From: Schlesneria sp. DSM 10557
GTDB taxonomy: Bacteria > Planctomycetota > Planctomycetia > Planctomycetales > Planctomycetaceae
DNA: 64,000 nucleotides
Assembly: GCF_041860085.1 (NCBI RefSeq)
Contig: NZ_CP124747.1
Location: 4,464,001 to 4,528,000 of the forward strand
Direction: 5' to 3'
Numbering within the stretch: position 1 is the stretch's first letter; each line of letters starts with the position of its first letter. The translations under genes were made by a program, and so were the position numbers. Below, piece by piece: positions 54,498 through 63,886 of the stretch. A model generated the notes under the pieces. The model did not search any database and was not told where the DNA came from. It worked only from the letters and a program-made list of their open reading frames with translations.

Positions 54498-55106
54498 CTA
54501 TTTCACCACTGTGGATTTCGTGCCCCAATGATCGCCAAAGACGAACTCGCTGAGCGGGCGTCGCTCGCGGGGTTTCAGGTCTCGTTCTCGAAACGCGGCC
54601 GACAGCGCTTCGGGGTCCGCGGCATAACCGATGGCAATTCCGGTCAGTGGCTGAACACCGTCGGGGACGCCGTACAAATCTCGGACCTTGTCTGGCAGGA
54701 TGCCTCCCATCTGGTGCACTGACAGTCCTCGGGCTGTGGCTTCGCAGGTCAGGTTCGCGCTGGCCAACCCCAGATCGTGCAGAGCCGCCTTATTCGGCTG
54801 TCCGTTGTGGGGGAAGAAGAGGTTCGCACAGCCGATGGCAAGGACCGGAGCGGAACTGGCCCATGTCTGGTTGCTTTCGACCAGGCACTGCAGCAGACGA
54901 CTGAACGCTTCCGGCTCTTTTCGAGTCGCGACGATATACGACCAGGGCTGTGCATTGTACGACGAGGCAGCCCAGCGGGCCGCTTCAAAGATCGAGCGTA
55001 GATCCGCAGGAGAGACGGGCCGATCAGCGAATCCATAGGGGCTCCAACGTTGCGAGATAAAGTCGTGGACGGGGTGGTCCACGCGAGCCTGCTTCTGAGG
55101 ATTCAT
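54498..55106 (-). CDS. Nitroreductase-family flavoprotein
   Basis: From the ATG at 55106 the product has 202 residues. It has the nitroreductase opening FISQRWSPYGFADRPVSPADLRSIFEAARWAASSYNAQPW, cited as FISQRWSPYGF and EAARWAASSYNAQPW, the FMN-phosphate-binding Arg and Ser region. A central ASANLTCEATARGLSVHQMGG and a final FREREDLKPRERR follow. It reduces nitroaromatics, quinones or similar with NAD(P)H. The physiological substrate is unknown. An upstream extension to 55232 lacks family similarity. It is divergent from the M16 gene. Confidence 0.88.
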   Translation of the reverse strand: MNPQKQARVDHPVHDFISQRWSPYGFADRPVSPADLRSIFEAARWAASSYNAQPWSYIVATRKEPEAFSRLLQCLVESNQTWASSAPVLAIGCANLFFPHNGQPNKAALHDLGLASANLTCEATARGLSVHQMGGILPDKVRDLYGVPDGVQPLTGIAIGYAADPEALSAAFRERDLKPRERRPLSEFVFGDHWGTKSTVVK

Positions 55107-55497
55107 ACTGATCGTCCTGATGAAAATGGGATTCCGAATCACTTGGTGTGTGGAGGCACGGCCAGGGGGATTCACTATGAGTTTCGGATCAGACGGAAGC
55201 AAGATCGACTTCGAAGTCTGAGGCAGGTCCAACGCGTCTTCCTGTCAGACCGACTGCAGTGATCATCCTTCCCGGCGGTGTTCGCCGTGACGTACGAATC
55301 GGTGATCGCAGCCAGCCGTCGCAACCGGTCTTTGTGCAGATCGTGCGTTTTCGTGAGCGGAGCGACCGGGATTGCCGCAAGTCGTTGGCGCTGGTTGGGG
55401 CATCTGCAATACTCTTGCTTCACTCCCTGCAATTAAGGAGTAACGGAGTCGGATCGTCGTCTCCGTTACTGCTCAGCGTCATTACCAAAGCAGATTC
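55107..55497. other. Divergent intergenic region, nitroreductase and M16 gene
   Basis: A stretch of 391 bases without a supported gene. No terminator or repeat is visible; it should hold both promoters. Confidence 0.4.
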
Positions 55498-56730
55498 ATG
55501 ACCGGTAACAAAATTGAACAAACGACCCTCAGCAATGGGCTGACGGTCCTCGTCGAGACCATGCCCGCGGTTCAGTCCGCGGCCTTCTCGCTGCTGATCC
55601 CCGCAGGGAGTGCTTACGATCCCCCCGGACAGAATGGCATTGCGAATGCGCTGGCCGACTGGATCACTCGGGGTGCCGGGGATCGTTCCAGCCGTGAACT
55701 GCTTTCGGCATTGGATCGACTGGGGATCCAGGCACACGAATCCGCGACGCTGAACCACCTGGCAATCGGCAGCACCTGTCTGGCAGGAAACCTCCCCACC
55801 GCCCTCAGCATTTACGCCGACGTGGTGAAGCATCCTCACTTCGACGAGGAAGACTTCGATGCGGTCATGGCAGGGGTCGAACAATCCTTGCTCGCGATTG
55901 AAGACGATCCGCGACAGAAGGTGATGTTCGAACTCGTTCGCCGCTGCTTTCCCTCACCGTGGGGGCAGTCGTCGGAAGGGACCTTGGCGGACCTGGAGCG
56001 GATCACGCCCGAATCGGTTCGCATGCAGTATCGCCGCTGTGTCCGTCCACAAGGAGCGATCCTCGGGATCGCCGGAAACGTGACACTGGAGCAGGTCTTA
56101 CCAGTTCTGGAAACGGACTATGCCGAATGGTCGGGTGCCAATGAAATCACGCTCACCACGGGAGAACGGGGTGCTTATCGCGAGCATATTCCCCATGAAT
56201 CGACTCAGACGCATATTGGTGTGGCCTATCCCGCGATTGCCTATGGTGCTGATGATTACTACCAGGGCTGGGCAGCGGTGAATGTGCTGAGTGGTGGCAT
56301 GAGCAGTCGTCTGTTTACCGAAGTTCGCGAGAAGCGGGGTCTGTGCTATTCGGTCTACGCCTCGCTGAACGCTCTGAAGGATCAGGGGCAGGTCCTGTGC
56401 TACGCCGGAACGACCACAGAGCGGGCTCAGGAAACCCTCGACGTGCTGGTCAAGGAATTGAAACGTCTCGGTGATGGGATCGAAGAGGCGGAACTGAACC
56501 GCTGCAAAGCACGCGCAAAAAGTTCGCTCATCATCGCTCAGGAATCGACATCGGGACGGGCCGGATCACTGGCCCGGAACTGGTTCTACCTCGGTCGCGT
56601 TGTCACGCTGGACGAAGTCCGCAGAAAGATCGAGGCCCTGACCACCAAAAGCGTCCTCGACTACGTCCACGCGCATCCCGCAGACGACCTGACTCTGCTA
56701 ACGATCGGGCAGGAACCTTTGGAGGGCTGA
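55498..56730 (+). CDS. M16 peptidase-family protein lacking the zinc motif
   Basis: The 410-residue product has both M16 domains: N-terminal LSNGLTVLVETMPAVQSAAFSL, and C-terminal FTEVREKRGLCYSVYASLNA with the conserved Arg/Tyr pair. At the place of the zinc-binding HxxEH, residues 50-54 read N-A-L-A-D within GQNGIANALADWITRG, so no zinc site is possible. In other bacteria inactive M16 partners bind substrate beside an active subunit. No active M16 gene is adjacent here. No signal peptide is visible, so it is probably cytoplasmic. Confidence 0.9.
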   Translation: MTGNKIEQTTLSNGLTVLVETMPAVQSAAFSLLIPAGSAYDPPGQNGIANALADWITRGAGDRSSRELLSALDRLGIQAHESATLNHLAIGSTCLAGNLPTALSIYADVVKHPHFDEEDFDAVMAGVEQSLLAIEDDPRQKVMFELVRRCFPSPWGQSSEGTLADLERITPESVRMQYRRCVRPQGAILGIAGNVTLEQVLPVLETDYAEWSGANEITLTTGERGAYREHIPHESTQTHIGVAYPAIAYGADDYYQGWAAVNVLSGGMSSRLFTEVREKRGLCYSVYASLNALKDQGQVLCYAGTTTERAQETLDVLVKELKRLGDGIEEAELNRCKARAKSSLIIAQESTSGRAGSLARNWFYLGRVVTLDEVRRKIEALTTKSVLDYVHAHPADDLTLLTIGQEPLEG

Positions 56731-56915
56731 CTCGCCAACACAGCGTCTCGTCTCTGTTCGTCTCTGTGTTTGCCCCTGTCTCCGGCCGCAGAGGGGCCCG
56801 TGATCGCAACGGATGGCGCCATTGTGGCGTGGATAGAATCGCCGCTGTTGTTGGATGAGCATCGTCCAGCAACAGGCTCTCCACACCCGATCGCCGAATG
56901 GTCCTCTCAGGGTGA

Positions 56916-58190
56916 TCAGTCGTTCGGCAGGTCGAGCTTCGAGTCAGGGTGGTTGGCGAAGGGCCATGCGGTGGGGGAGTAGGCGATGGCCAGCTCAGGC
57001 GTTTCGATCCGCTTGCCCTCCCCTGCCAAGCTCTGCATGACGCGATCCAGAATGCCGGTGGTGAGGAGTGTTCTTTCCACAGGATAGGGCGTTTTCTGCT
57101 GATGAACCATATCATCAATCGCATTGACCAGATGAGCGAAGTGTCCGAACGGGGGCCCTTCCTGCAGCTTAAACCATGTCACCACCGGTTCCTGCTGACC
57201 TTTGAGCTTGATCGCCGTGGCGAAGTAATTGCTCAGCCCGTTCGCCATGACGACGGTCGACTTCAGTCCATCACGATACTCGATGAGATAGGCCGCGGAA
57301 TCGGTTTGTGGTTGCCATGCCGCTTTGCCGTCGAGCGATTGTGGCTTGGCACGCTGAGCTGCCTCGAAGAGTTCACGTGAAAAAGTTCCTGCCGCTTCTG
57401 CCTTCAGGATGGCATCACCGGTGATCGTGCGCACGGCCGCCACACCGGTCTCACCCCCTCGCCGTCGCTCAATCTGACATTGCTGTGCTTCGAGTGCATG
57501 AAAGCCATAATCTTCAAAGCCGCCGTAGCCAATCGTCAGCACTTCTTCGATTTCGCACTGATCTGGAAGTTCGTTCGCAGGCTGACGCCAGGCAACGGGA
57601 AGTGATGACCCGGCCAGCAGAGGAAATTTCATGGCGCGTGATGTTTCCACCATTGCCAGAGCGTCCTCCCAGCGGTAGCCCAGATGTTTGTCGTTAAACA
57701 CCGGGACGACCTGGCCGCAGCGTTTGAATGTGGCCACGATATCGTCGAAGAAACGGCGGCGTGGATACATTCGCTGCCGGGTCACGTCCGTCAGTGGATA
57801 CTCACCATGCTCAGCAATACTCAGCACGCCTGCGACCTGAATCCGATCCGTCCCCAGCGTCAGCGCGTCATCGATGGTCCTGGAAAGGCGAAATCCGTGT
57901 TTTCGTGCCAGATCACGACTCAGGTCATTCGCGGCGACCTGATCGGTGAAGAGTGACACGAGGCGCAGACGCGGGCCCGGACCACCGTACTGCTGATACC
58001 CCTCGAGAATTTTACCGAGGATGACATCCGCATGGCTGTTCTTCCGGTAAACGGTCGTCACACCAGCGACCGGCAACGGGTCACGAGTGTTGTCGCTGGC
58101 CAGACCCGGGACCGGCAGCAGTTTTGGCAAGGCACTTCCGAGAGCCAGACCGAGACCCGACTTGATCAGTGATCGACGTGAAAAATCCAT
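56916..58190 (-). CDS. Tat-exported conserved protein of unknown function
   Basis: From the ATG at 58190 (GAGGAC upstream) the product has 424 residues. A twin-arginine leader (FSRRSLIKSGLGLALGSALP) is present. The mature part begins VAGVTTVYRKNSHADVILGKIL and contains VSLFTDQVAANDLSRDLARKHG, NDKHLGYRWEDALAMVE and TWFKLQEGPPFGHFAHLVNAI. This pattern is shared by exported planctomycete proteins; it has some NAD-dependent-oxidoreductase flavour but no GxGxxG, so I do not assign activity. It lies downstream of the tandem hydrolase gene on the same strand, with 255 bases between. Confidence 0.8.
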   Translation of the reverse strand: MDFSRRSLIKSGLGLALGSALPKLLPVPGLASDNTRDPLPVAGVTTVYRKNSHADVILGKILEGYQQYGGPGPRLRLVSLFTDQVAANDLSRDLARKHGFRLSRTIDDALTLGTDRIQVAGVLSIAEHGEYPLTDVTRQRMYPRRRFFDDIVATFKRCGQVVPVFNDKHLGYRWEDALAMVETSRAMKFPLLAGSSLPVAWRQPANELPDQCEIEEVLTIGYGGFEDYGFHALEAQQCQIERRRGGETGVAAVRTITGDAILKAEAAGTFSRELFEAAQRAKPQSLDGKAAWQPQTDSAAYLIEYRDGLKSTVVMANGLSNYFATAIKLKGQQEPVVTWFKLQEGPPFGHFAHLVNAIDDMVHQQKTPYPVERTLLTTGILDRVMQSLAGEGKRIETPELAIAYSPTAWPFANHPDSKLDLPND

Positions 58191-58445
58191 GGAAGTCCTC
58201 ATTGAGAAACGGGCCTTGCGGGGCAAAGGCCCTTGCGGTCACCGATTGTCGATCGTTGCCAGAAAACGTTCTCTCGCACCCAACGACTTCGCCTTGCGAA
58301 AGGAACGATGGCGTGGCGCCTGGGGCGACCGTGTTTCCGACACGGAAGAACGAGATCGGACGGCCGGGTGAATCTGAGTGTCACACAGGATGTCCACGGC
58401 CGAGGATCCCGTTTGGAACCGCCCGGCCGCGAGGTGCAACCAGAT

Positions 58446-60809
58446 CTATTTCTTTGGCCAGTTCAGATGACGATGGAGGAAGTCATAGGTCCCCTTGCCA
58501 TTGATCGTATGTGGGCCATTGAAGAACTCGATCTCTGTCTGCTCGGGGATTCCCAGCTTGGAGTAGTGCCGCCGGACTTTGGCATATTCAAAGCTCACCC
58601 ACTCATCCAGCCCCACTCCGTCGTCATGACCACGCTCGACCATGAACGGACGGGGTGTCATCAGCATTGACAGTTCGGCGTAATTGGCGACGTGTGCCAT
58701 ATTCCACTCGAAGATCTCGTATTCATGAGTGAAGACATAAGAGAACGGCAGATCGACGCTGGCGTTCTTGGTCACCCATTCATTGAAGTCAGCAGAACAG
58801 ATCGACAGACAGTAACCTGGTCGGCCTTCTTTTGATGTCAGCATCGGGGGAACCCGAACGGCCGTTTTCCCGCCGTACGACAGACCGTAAAACGCCAGCC
58901 GGTTGGGATCCACGGCAGGCAGCGAAGCGAGCCATTTCAGTGTGACCTGATGCTGAGGAATGATGTAGCTGAAAAGAGACCGACCCAATGGGTTGGATTT
59001 TCTCTGAAGTGTCCGGAATCGGTCTTTGCCCCGGTAAGGATTCTGTGGTGAATAGGCGATGAAGCCACGACGTGCCAGTTCCGCGGCGAAGCCTTTGTAA
59101 TAGGGGTAACCTTCTGTCCCCGGTCCGCTGATGGTGTCCATGGGAACCCCTTCCAGTCCATGCTGACAGACAACGACCGGACGCTTTTCGTCTGCTTTGA
59201 TGCCCTTGGGGTAGAGCAGGATTCCGGCTGCGATGACGTCGGGGTAGGTGTCGAGCACAACTTCGTAGCCGGTGTAATCATCCGTCTCCAGGACTTTTCG
59301 AGTCCGGGGATTGAGCGGGATCGAAGGTTCGGGCAATTTCCCGATCAATTCGTTGTAGACATGGTCTCGCAATGGTTCGGCAGTCGATTCCCATTTCTCG
59401 ACGGACGATCGATCGGCTTTGGCGAAAAGCTGGTCACGGACCTTGAAAGAATTTCGAAGCAGCTTCTGCGTGAAGTCGATCGCCTCTCCGACCTGTCGTC
59501 CCTGAACCGAACGCCAATTCACAGCTTCCGTGAGCGGCACCGATTTGCCGCGGGCTTCTGGTTTGAAGTCGCGCCAATCCGACTTTTGAGCCAGCGCCAT
59601 GATCGCTGCATTGGAAGCCGCAGGACCCCTCCCATCACTTCCGCTTTCCACCAGCACGATGTGGTTGCCAGGTTTCAGCTTTTCGTAGATGGCTTTGGCT
59701 CGGTCGAACTCGATTCGGACCTGGGCCAAGTCCGCCGTCTTGATCTGACCGGGGGCGGCGCCACCCCGTCGTCCCGCCTGGACGGGTAGTGGTCCGTCTG
59801 TTTCGGGGATCGCACACGCTTCGATGATCAGTGGCCGCGGAGCGATCATCCCGGCGATTTCTGCATCGCCGAACTCAACCAGTTGTCGCCAGACGTTTCG
59901 ATCAATCGGTTCCTGCCAAACCCCTTCGCGCGGCTGGAAGTAACCACTGACGAGAACTGAAGCAGGTCGAGCATCAATCGCAGCCGAATACAGCGCGATC
60001 TGGCCTCCGTCGCCAATACCGACGAGGGAGATCGGCAAGTTCCACTTGGTCGACTGATTCAGGCCGTCGAGGGCATCAATCGCGGCAAGGACCTTTTGAA
60101 CTTCGTACCCGATCACATGTCGTCCGACTTCGAACGCCGATCGATAGACCCATTCCCGGTTCGTCTGATTGGTCATCGCGATTAAAGGGTTGCCAGCGAA
60201 TTCGTCGGTGCGATCGATCAGCGTCGGAATCACGACCAGGAAGCCGTTTTCGGCCAGCACCTGCGGGAGCTTCGACGACGGGGTCCCCTGCTCCGTCGCC
60301 CCGGCGAATACATCAGGAGACCAGCGGGAATCGGGAATGGCAATCACGATACCGCGTGGACTTTCAGCTCCTTGCGGGACGAGAATCAGTCCTTCGGCCG
60401 TCATCCCGGGCAAAACGGGCCAGCGCTGGAATTGGGGCTCATAGTAGGCATGGGCGGGTTTCGTCTCGGCTGCCTTGAGGCCCGTGAACTTGAGGGGGCG
60501 CTCGAACTGAATGCCCTGAACCCGTTGATCAACGGCCCCAATGTACGTCCGAAGTTTTTGACGATAAGGCTCCAGACTGCTCTGATAGGCTTGTGCGCTG
60601 CTGTAGTCTCTCTTCCAGAGGGATTCACGCTGCTGCCGGGCTTTGTCGAGTTCTTTGAGGCTGAATTGATCGATCCCTTCGACCATCAGGACGTCCAGCG
60701 GCTGTTCCGCCTTGAGTGGCTCAGTGCCCGGGAAAGTGGCGGGACTTTCCTGCGCCGCACTCAGCAGGGGAAAAAGGCTAATCGTCAGCAGGAGGAACGG
60801 GACACGCAT
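58446..60809 (-). CDS. Tandem alpha/beta hydrolase, acetylxylan-esterase-like
   Basis: From the ATG at 60809 (GGAG eight bases upstream) the product has 787 residues and a signal peptide (LLLTISLFPLLSAAQ). The first hydrolase-like domain (~110-400) has GIGDGG near 263 where a nucleophile elbow would be, so the Ser is missing. The second (~440-787) has GLSYGGKTAV with Ser near 640, the LHGLEG-like VVCQHGLEGVP oxyanion region and a His in VERGHDDGVGL near 725, consistent with an active acetylxylan-esterase-like centre. It probably deacylates polysaccharides outside the cytoplasm. Confidence 0.87.
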   Translation of the reverse strand: MRVPFLLLTISLFPLLSAAQESPATFPGTEPLKAEQPLDVLMVEGIDQFSLKELDKARQQRESLWKRDYSSAQAYQSSLEPYRQKLRTYIGAVDQRVQGIQFERPLKFTGLKAAETKPAHAYYEPQFQRWPVLPGMTAEGLILVPQGAESPRGIVIAIPDSRWSPDVFAGATEQGTPSSKLPQVLAENGFLVVIPTLIDRTDEFAGNPLIAMTNQTNREWVYRSAFEVGRHVIGYEVQKVLAAIDALDGLNQSTKWNLPISLVGIGDGGQIALYSAAIDARPASVLVSGYFQPREGVWQEPIDRNVWRQLVEFGDAEIAGMIAPRPLIIEACAIPETDGPLPVQAGRRGGAAPGQIKTADLAQVRIEFDRAKAIYEKLKPGNHIVLVESGSDGRGPAASNAAIMALAQKSDWRDFKPEARGKSVPLTEAVNWRSVQGRQVGEAIDFTQKLLRNSFKVRDQLFAKADRSSVEKWESTAEPLRDHVYNELIGKLPEPSIPLNPRTRKVLETDDYTGYEVVLDTYPDVIAAGILLYPKGIKADEKRPVVVCQHGLEGVPMDTISGPGTEGYPYYKGFAAELARRGFIAYSPQNPYRGKDRFRTLQRKSNPLGRSLFSYIIPQHQVTLKWLASLPAVDPNRLAFYGLSYGGKTAVRVPPMLTSKEGRPGYCLSICSADFNEWVTKNASVDLPFSYVFTHEYEIFEWNMAHVANYAELSMLMTPRPFMVERGHDDGVGLDEWVSFEYAKVRRHYSKLGIPEQTEIEFFNGPHTINGKGTYDFLHRHLNWPKK

Positions 60810-61313
60810 TACAGTCTCCATGAAGTGTTCTCAAATCGCCTCGGTTCCGCGTCAAAAAACCGTCGAGTATCGCTGTCGATCGCGGGGTGTCGTCCTTGTC
60901 CCGGACTCGACCTGCAATCCCATGCCCCGGTCGGCTGTTTCCATTGTGTCAGGATCCCCTGAGACGCCCTCTTAAGGGTCCGTTCTCAGCGAGCGATCTC
61001 CACGTGCCGCTAACGACATTACTCGAACAGGGCGGGCTGAGCAGAAAGGGGATTTTCATTCCTCTTCTTTAAGTTCAGCAATCCGGTACGAAACGAAGTA
61101 CAGGCCACAGGGGACGGTCTCTGAACACGCATCAGCAAACTATGATGTCAGGCGCCTCGTTTTGACAAGCCTTGGACGCTGGGAATCGCTCTGTTCGCGG
61201 AGAGCCAAATTGTCGTGGAACTATCGGTGACTTGGATTCTTGATTAGAGTCCAAGGACACGGCATCGGCATTGTTTGTCGATGACTTCTTAGATTGCCAC
61301 AAGTTCATGAGTC
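60810..61313. other. Divergent intergenic region, hydrolase and MMPL genes
   Basis: A stretch of 504 bases without a supported gene. I see no terminator or repeat. Confidence 0.4.
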
Positions 61314-63572
61314 ATGATGACCGCTTCGACCCCGCCCTGGTTAGTCCGGTTGACAGATCTGTTGCTGGATTATCGTCGGTGGTGGCTCGCATTGGCGATC
61401 CTGCTGACTGTTGCGGCCTGGTTTCCCGCTTCACGACTTCAGTTTGAGCAGTCGATCGAATCGCTGTACGCGAAAGAGAATCAGCGACTGGCGGCATGGC
61501 GGGAAAGCAAGCAAACGTTTGGTGGTGATGAATTTGTGGTCGTCGCCTACACGGATCCGGAGCTGTTCGATCCAGATAGCGACCGTCTTTCGGATGCGGC
61601 ACGAGACCGGATTGAAGCGCTGGTCGAACAGCTTCAGCAAGTGAAAGGTCTTCAGTCAGACAGTATCCAGTACTTGTCGGTTGCGCTCCAGGCACCGATT
61701 GGACGGTCGATCATCCGCAAGCTGATGGAAGGTGTGCTGGTCGGCACTGACTCGCAGACGACCGCCATCTTCTGCCGGCTTGAGCCGGAAGGGACGGCCG
61801 AGATTCCCCGCGCCAGGACTTATCAGCTCGTTCGCGAGATTGCGGATGCCCACAATCCTCCTGCCGCAGTCGTGGGAGAGCCCGTTCAAGTACACGACAT
61901 GTTTCGGTACGTCGAGGAGGATGGGGCGACGCTGGGTTGGGCATCGGCCATTCTGCTCATGACTGTGATTTTCGTTCTGTTCCGCAGTATCCGCTGGATG
62001 CTGCTGCCGCTGATCGTGGTTCAGGTCACGCTGATCTGGACGAAGGCTATCCTGGTGCTGAGTGGCATGCAGCTCAGCATGGTCAGTTCCATGTTGAACT
62101 CGCTGGTCACGATCATCGGCATCGCGACCGTCATGCACATCACGCTGCGTTATCGTGAGTATCGCTTTTCGAAGACCCCGGTCGAAGCGCTCCGTCAGAC
62201 GATGCTGGATCTGTCGATTCCAATCTTCTGGACGATCGCGACCACGGCCCTGGGTTTTTCTGCGGTCATGATCAGCAATATCGCACCGGTGGTCAGCTTT
62301 GGGATCATGATGACCCTGGCCACACTGCTTGTCCTGGTGACGTGTGCCCTGGTGCTGCCAGGCGCGATCCTGCTGGGGGGATCCGAGAAGGTCCCGGGGC
62401 GTGCCCCGGCCGAGGACAGCGTGACCAAAGTCCTGGGTGGATTAACCAAGTCGGTCGAGTCGCGTCCCGTGCTGGTCGGAGGGGCGATGTCGCTGCTGAC
62501 CATCTTCTGTGCGGCTGGATTGTTTCGGCTGCAGGTCGAGACCGATTTCAGTAAGAACTTCCGCAGTTCGAGTCCGATCGTCAAATCACTCAATCTGTTT
62601 GAAGAACGTCTGGGGGGTGCAGGAACCTGGGAAGTCAACTTCCCCGCTCCCCCCGAACTGGACAGTGCGTTTCTGGCACAGGTCAGCGAATTCACGGCTC
62701 AACTGCGTCAGCTTGAAGATCCCCAGTCACCGGGCCGTCTCACCAAGGTGATTTCCCTTACCGATGGTCTGGATCTCATCGGGTTCCTCCCTTTGTCCTG
62801 GCGTATTTCGGCGTTGGAACGGATGCAGCCTGACTTCGTGACGGGGCTCTATAACCCGGAACAGGGGCGGATGCGGATCATGCTGCGTGCCCGCGAACGA
62901 CAGCCGTCCGCCTCGAAACTGGAACTGATCGCGAAGGTCGAGCAGCTTGCCGAACAACGATTCCAGGGGGCCCGATGTACCGGCTTGTTTGTGCTGCTGA
63001 CGTACCTGATCGAGAGCCTGATGGGGGACCAGTTGACCAGCTTCGTCGTGGCTGCGTTGGCCATCATGGTCTGTGTCTGGATCGCCTTTCGCAGTCTGCC
63101 CCTGGCCCTGATTTTATTGATACCCAATCTGTTCCCGATTGTGCTGGTGATCGGCACGATGGGCTGGATCGGCTTACCGATCAATATCGCCACCGCGATG
63201 ATCGCCAGCGTGTCCATGGGTCTGACGGTCGATTCCAGCATTCACTACCTCTCCGGTTATACGGACGCCCGACGTCGCGGCCTCTCTTTTTCCCAGGCAC
63301 TGCGGGAGACACATCAGGGGGTGGGACTCGCGCTGGTCTTTGCCAATGTGGCTCTGGTGGCGGGGTTCTCGGTCCTGGCGCTGTCGCACTTCATTCCGCT
63401 GGTTTACTTTGGAATCCTGGTCAGTGTGGCGATGATCGGCGGTTTGCTGGGCAACTTGATCCTGCTCCCCTTGCTTCTTCGGCTGGTCGCTGGCGGGCAC
63501 GCGGCTGCCACGGATTTGGAAACGATGCCTCAAACAGTGGGAGAGAATGGCGAAGAAGTCGCTCAGGCTTAA
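61314..63572 (+). CDS. MMPL/RND-superfamily exporter
   Basis: The 752-residue product has twelve or so membrane helices in two halves, each with a large loop after the first helix. Half 1 has SMVSSMLNSLVTIIGIATVMHITLRYREY and half 2 has GLPINIATAMIASVSMGLTVDSSIHYLSGY, the sterol-sensing/RND core regions with conserved Asp. Such proteins export lipids or hydrophobic compounds by proton motive force; hopanoid transporters (HpnN) belong to this family, and hpnH is 15 kb away, but that link is only suggestive. No ribosome site stands out before the ATG. Confidence 0.9.
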   Translation: MMTASTPPWLVRLTDLLLDYRRWWLALAILLTVAAWFPASRLQFEQSIESLYAKENQRLAAWRESKQTFGGDEFVVVAYTDPELFDPDSDRLSDAARDRIEALVEQLQQVKGLQSDSIQYLSVALQAPIGRSIIRKLMEGVLVGTDSQTTAIFCRLEPEGTAEIPRARTYQLVREIADAHNPPAAVVGEPVQVHDMFRYVEEDGATLGWASAILLMTVIFVLFRSIRWMLLPLIVVQVTLIWTKAILVLSGMQLSMVSSMLNSLVTIIGIATVMHITLRYREYRFSKTPVEALRQTMLDLSIPIFWTIATTALGFSAVMISNIAPVVSFGIMMTLATLLVLVTCALVLPGAILLGGSEKVPGRAPAEDSVTKVLGGLTKSVESRPVLVGGAMSLLTIFCAAGLFRLQVETDFSKNFRSSSPIVKSLNLFEERLGGAGTWEVNFPAPPELDSAFLAQVSEFTAQLRQLEDPQSPGRLTKVISLTDGLDLIGFLPLSWRISALERMQPDFVTGLYNPEQGRMRIMLRARERQPSASKLELIAKVEQLAEQRFQGARCTGLFVLLTYLIESLMGDQLTSFVVAALAIMVCVWIAFRSLPLALILLIPNLFPIVLVIGTMGWIGLPINIATAMIASVSMGLTVDSSIHYLSGYTDARRRGLSFSQALRETHQGVGLALVFANVALVAGFSVLALSHFIPLVYFGILVSVAMIGGLLGNLILLPLLLRLVAGGHAAATDLETMPQTVGENGEEVAQA

Positions 63573-63886
63573 CTTCCAGCTGTCCGCGAATTTCGGTGCT
63601 CCGAAGTCAAGAATCGTCTGCAAATCCGCTCTCCCATCACGAGAGCCGCCATGCCCGCGTTGTGACTTCAATGCAACTGATGCCCTGCGTTAAGGTTGCT
63701 ACCTTAAAAGTCTGTCAATCACGATCCCTGTAAAACACCCAATTGACGAAGCTGACTTGCAGACTAGACTTATCGGGTCCCGCAGGAACACGGCGCGAAT
63801 GGATTTCCGTTAGGGCGATATCGGCTATCTCGTCTTTACGATCGCCTACCCCTCCGACAAAAATAACCTGCGCAGTTGGAGGTTCG
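63573..63886. other. Intergenic region before the last gene
   Basis: A stretch of 314 bases. TTGACG near 63743 could be a -35 box, but no clear -10 follows. No gene is supported. Confidence 0.4.

Noticed and set aside
55498-56730. Calling the M16 protein an active zinc peptidase
   Set aside because: The zinc ligands are absent at residues 50-54.
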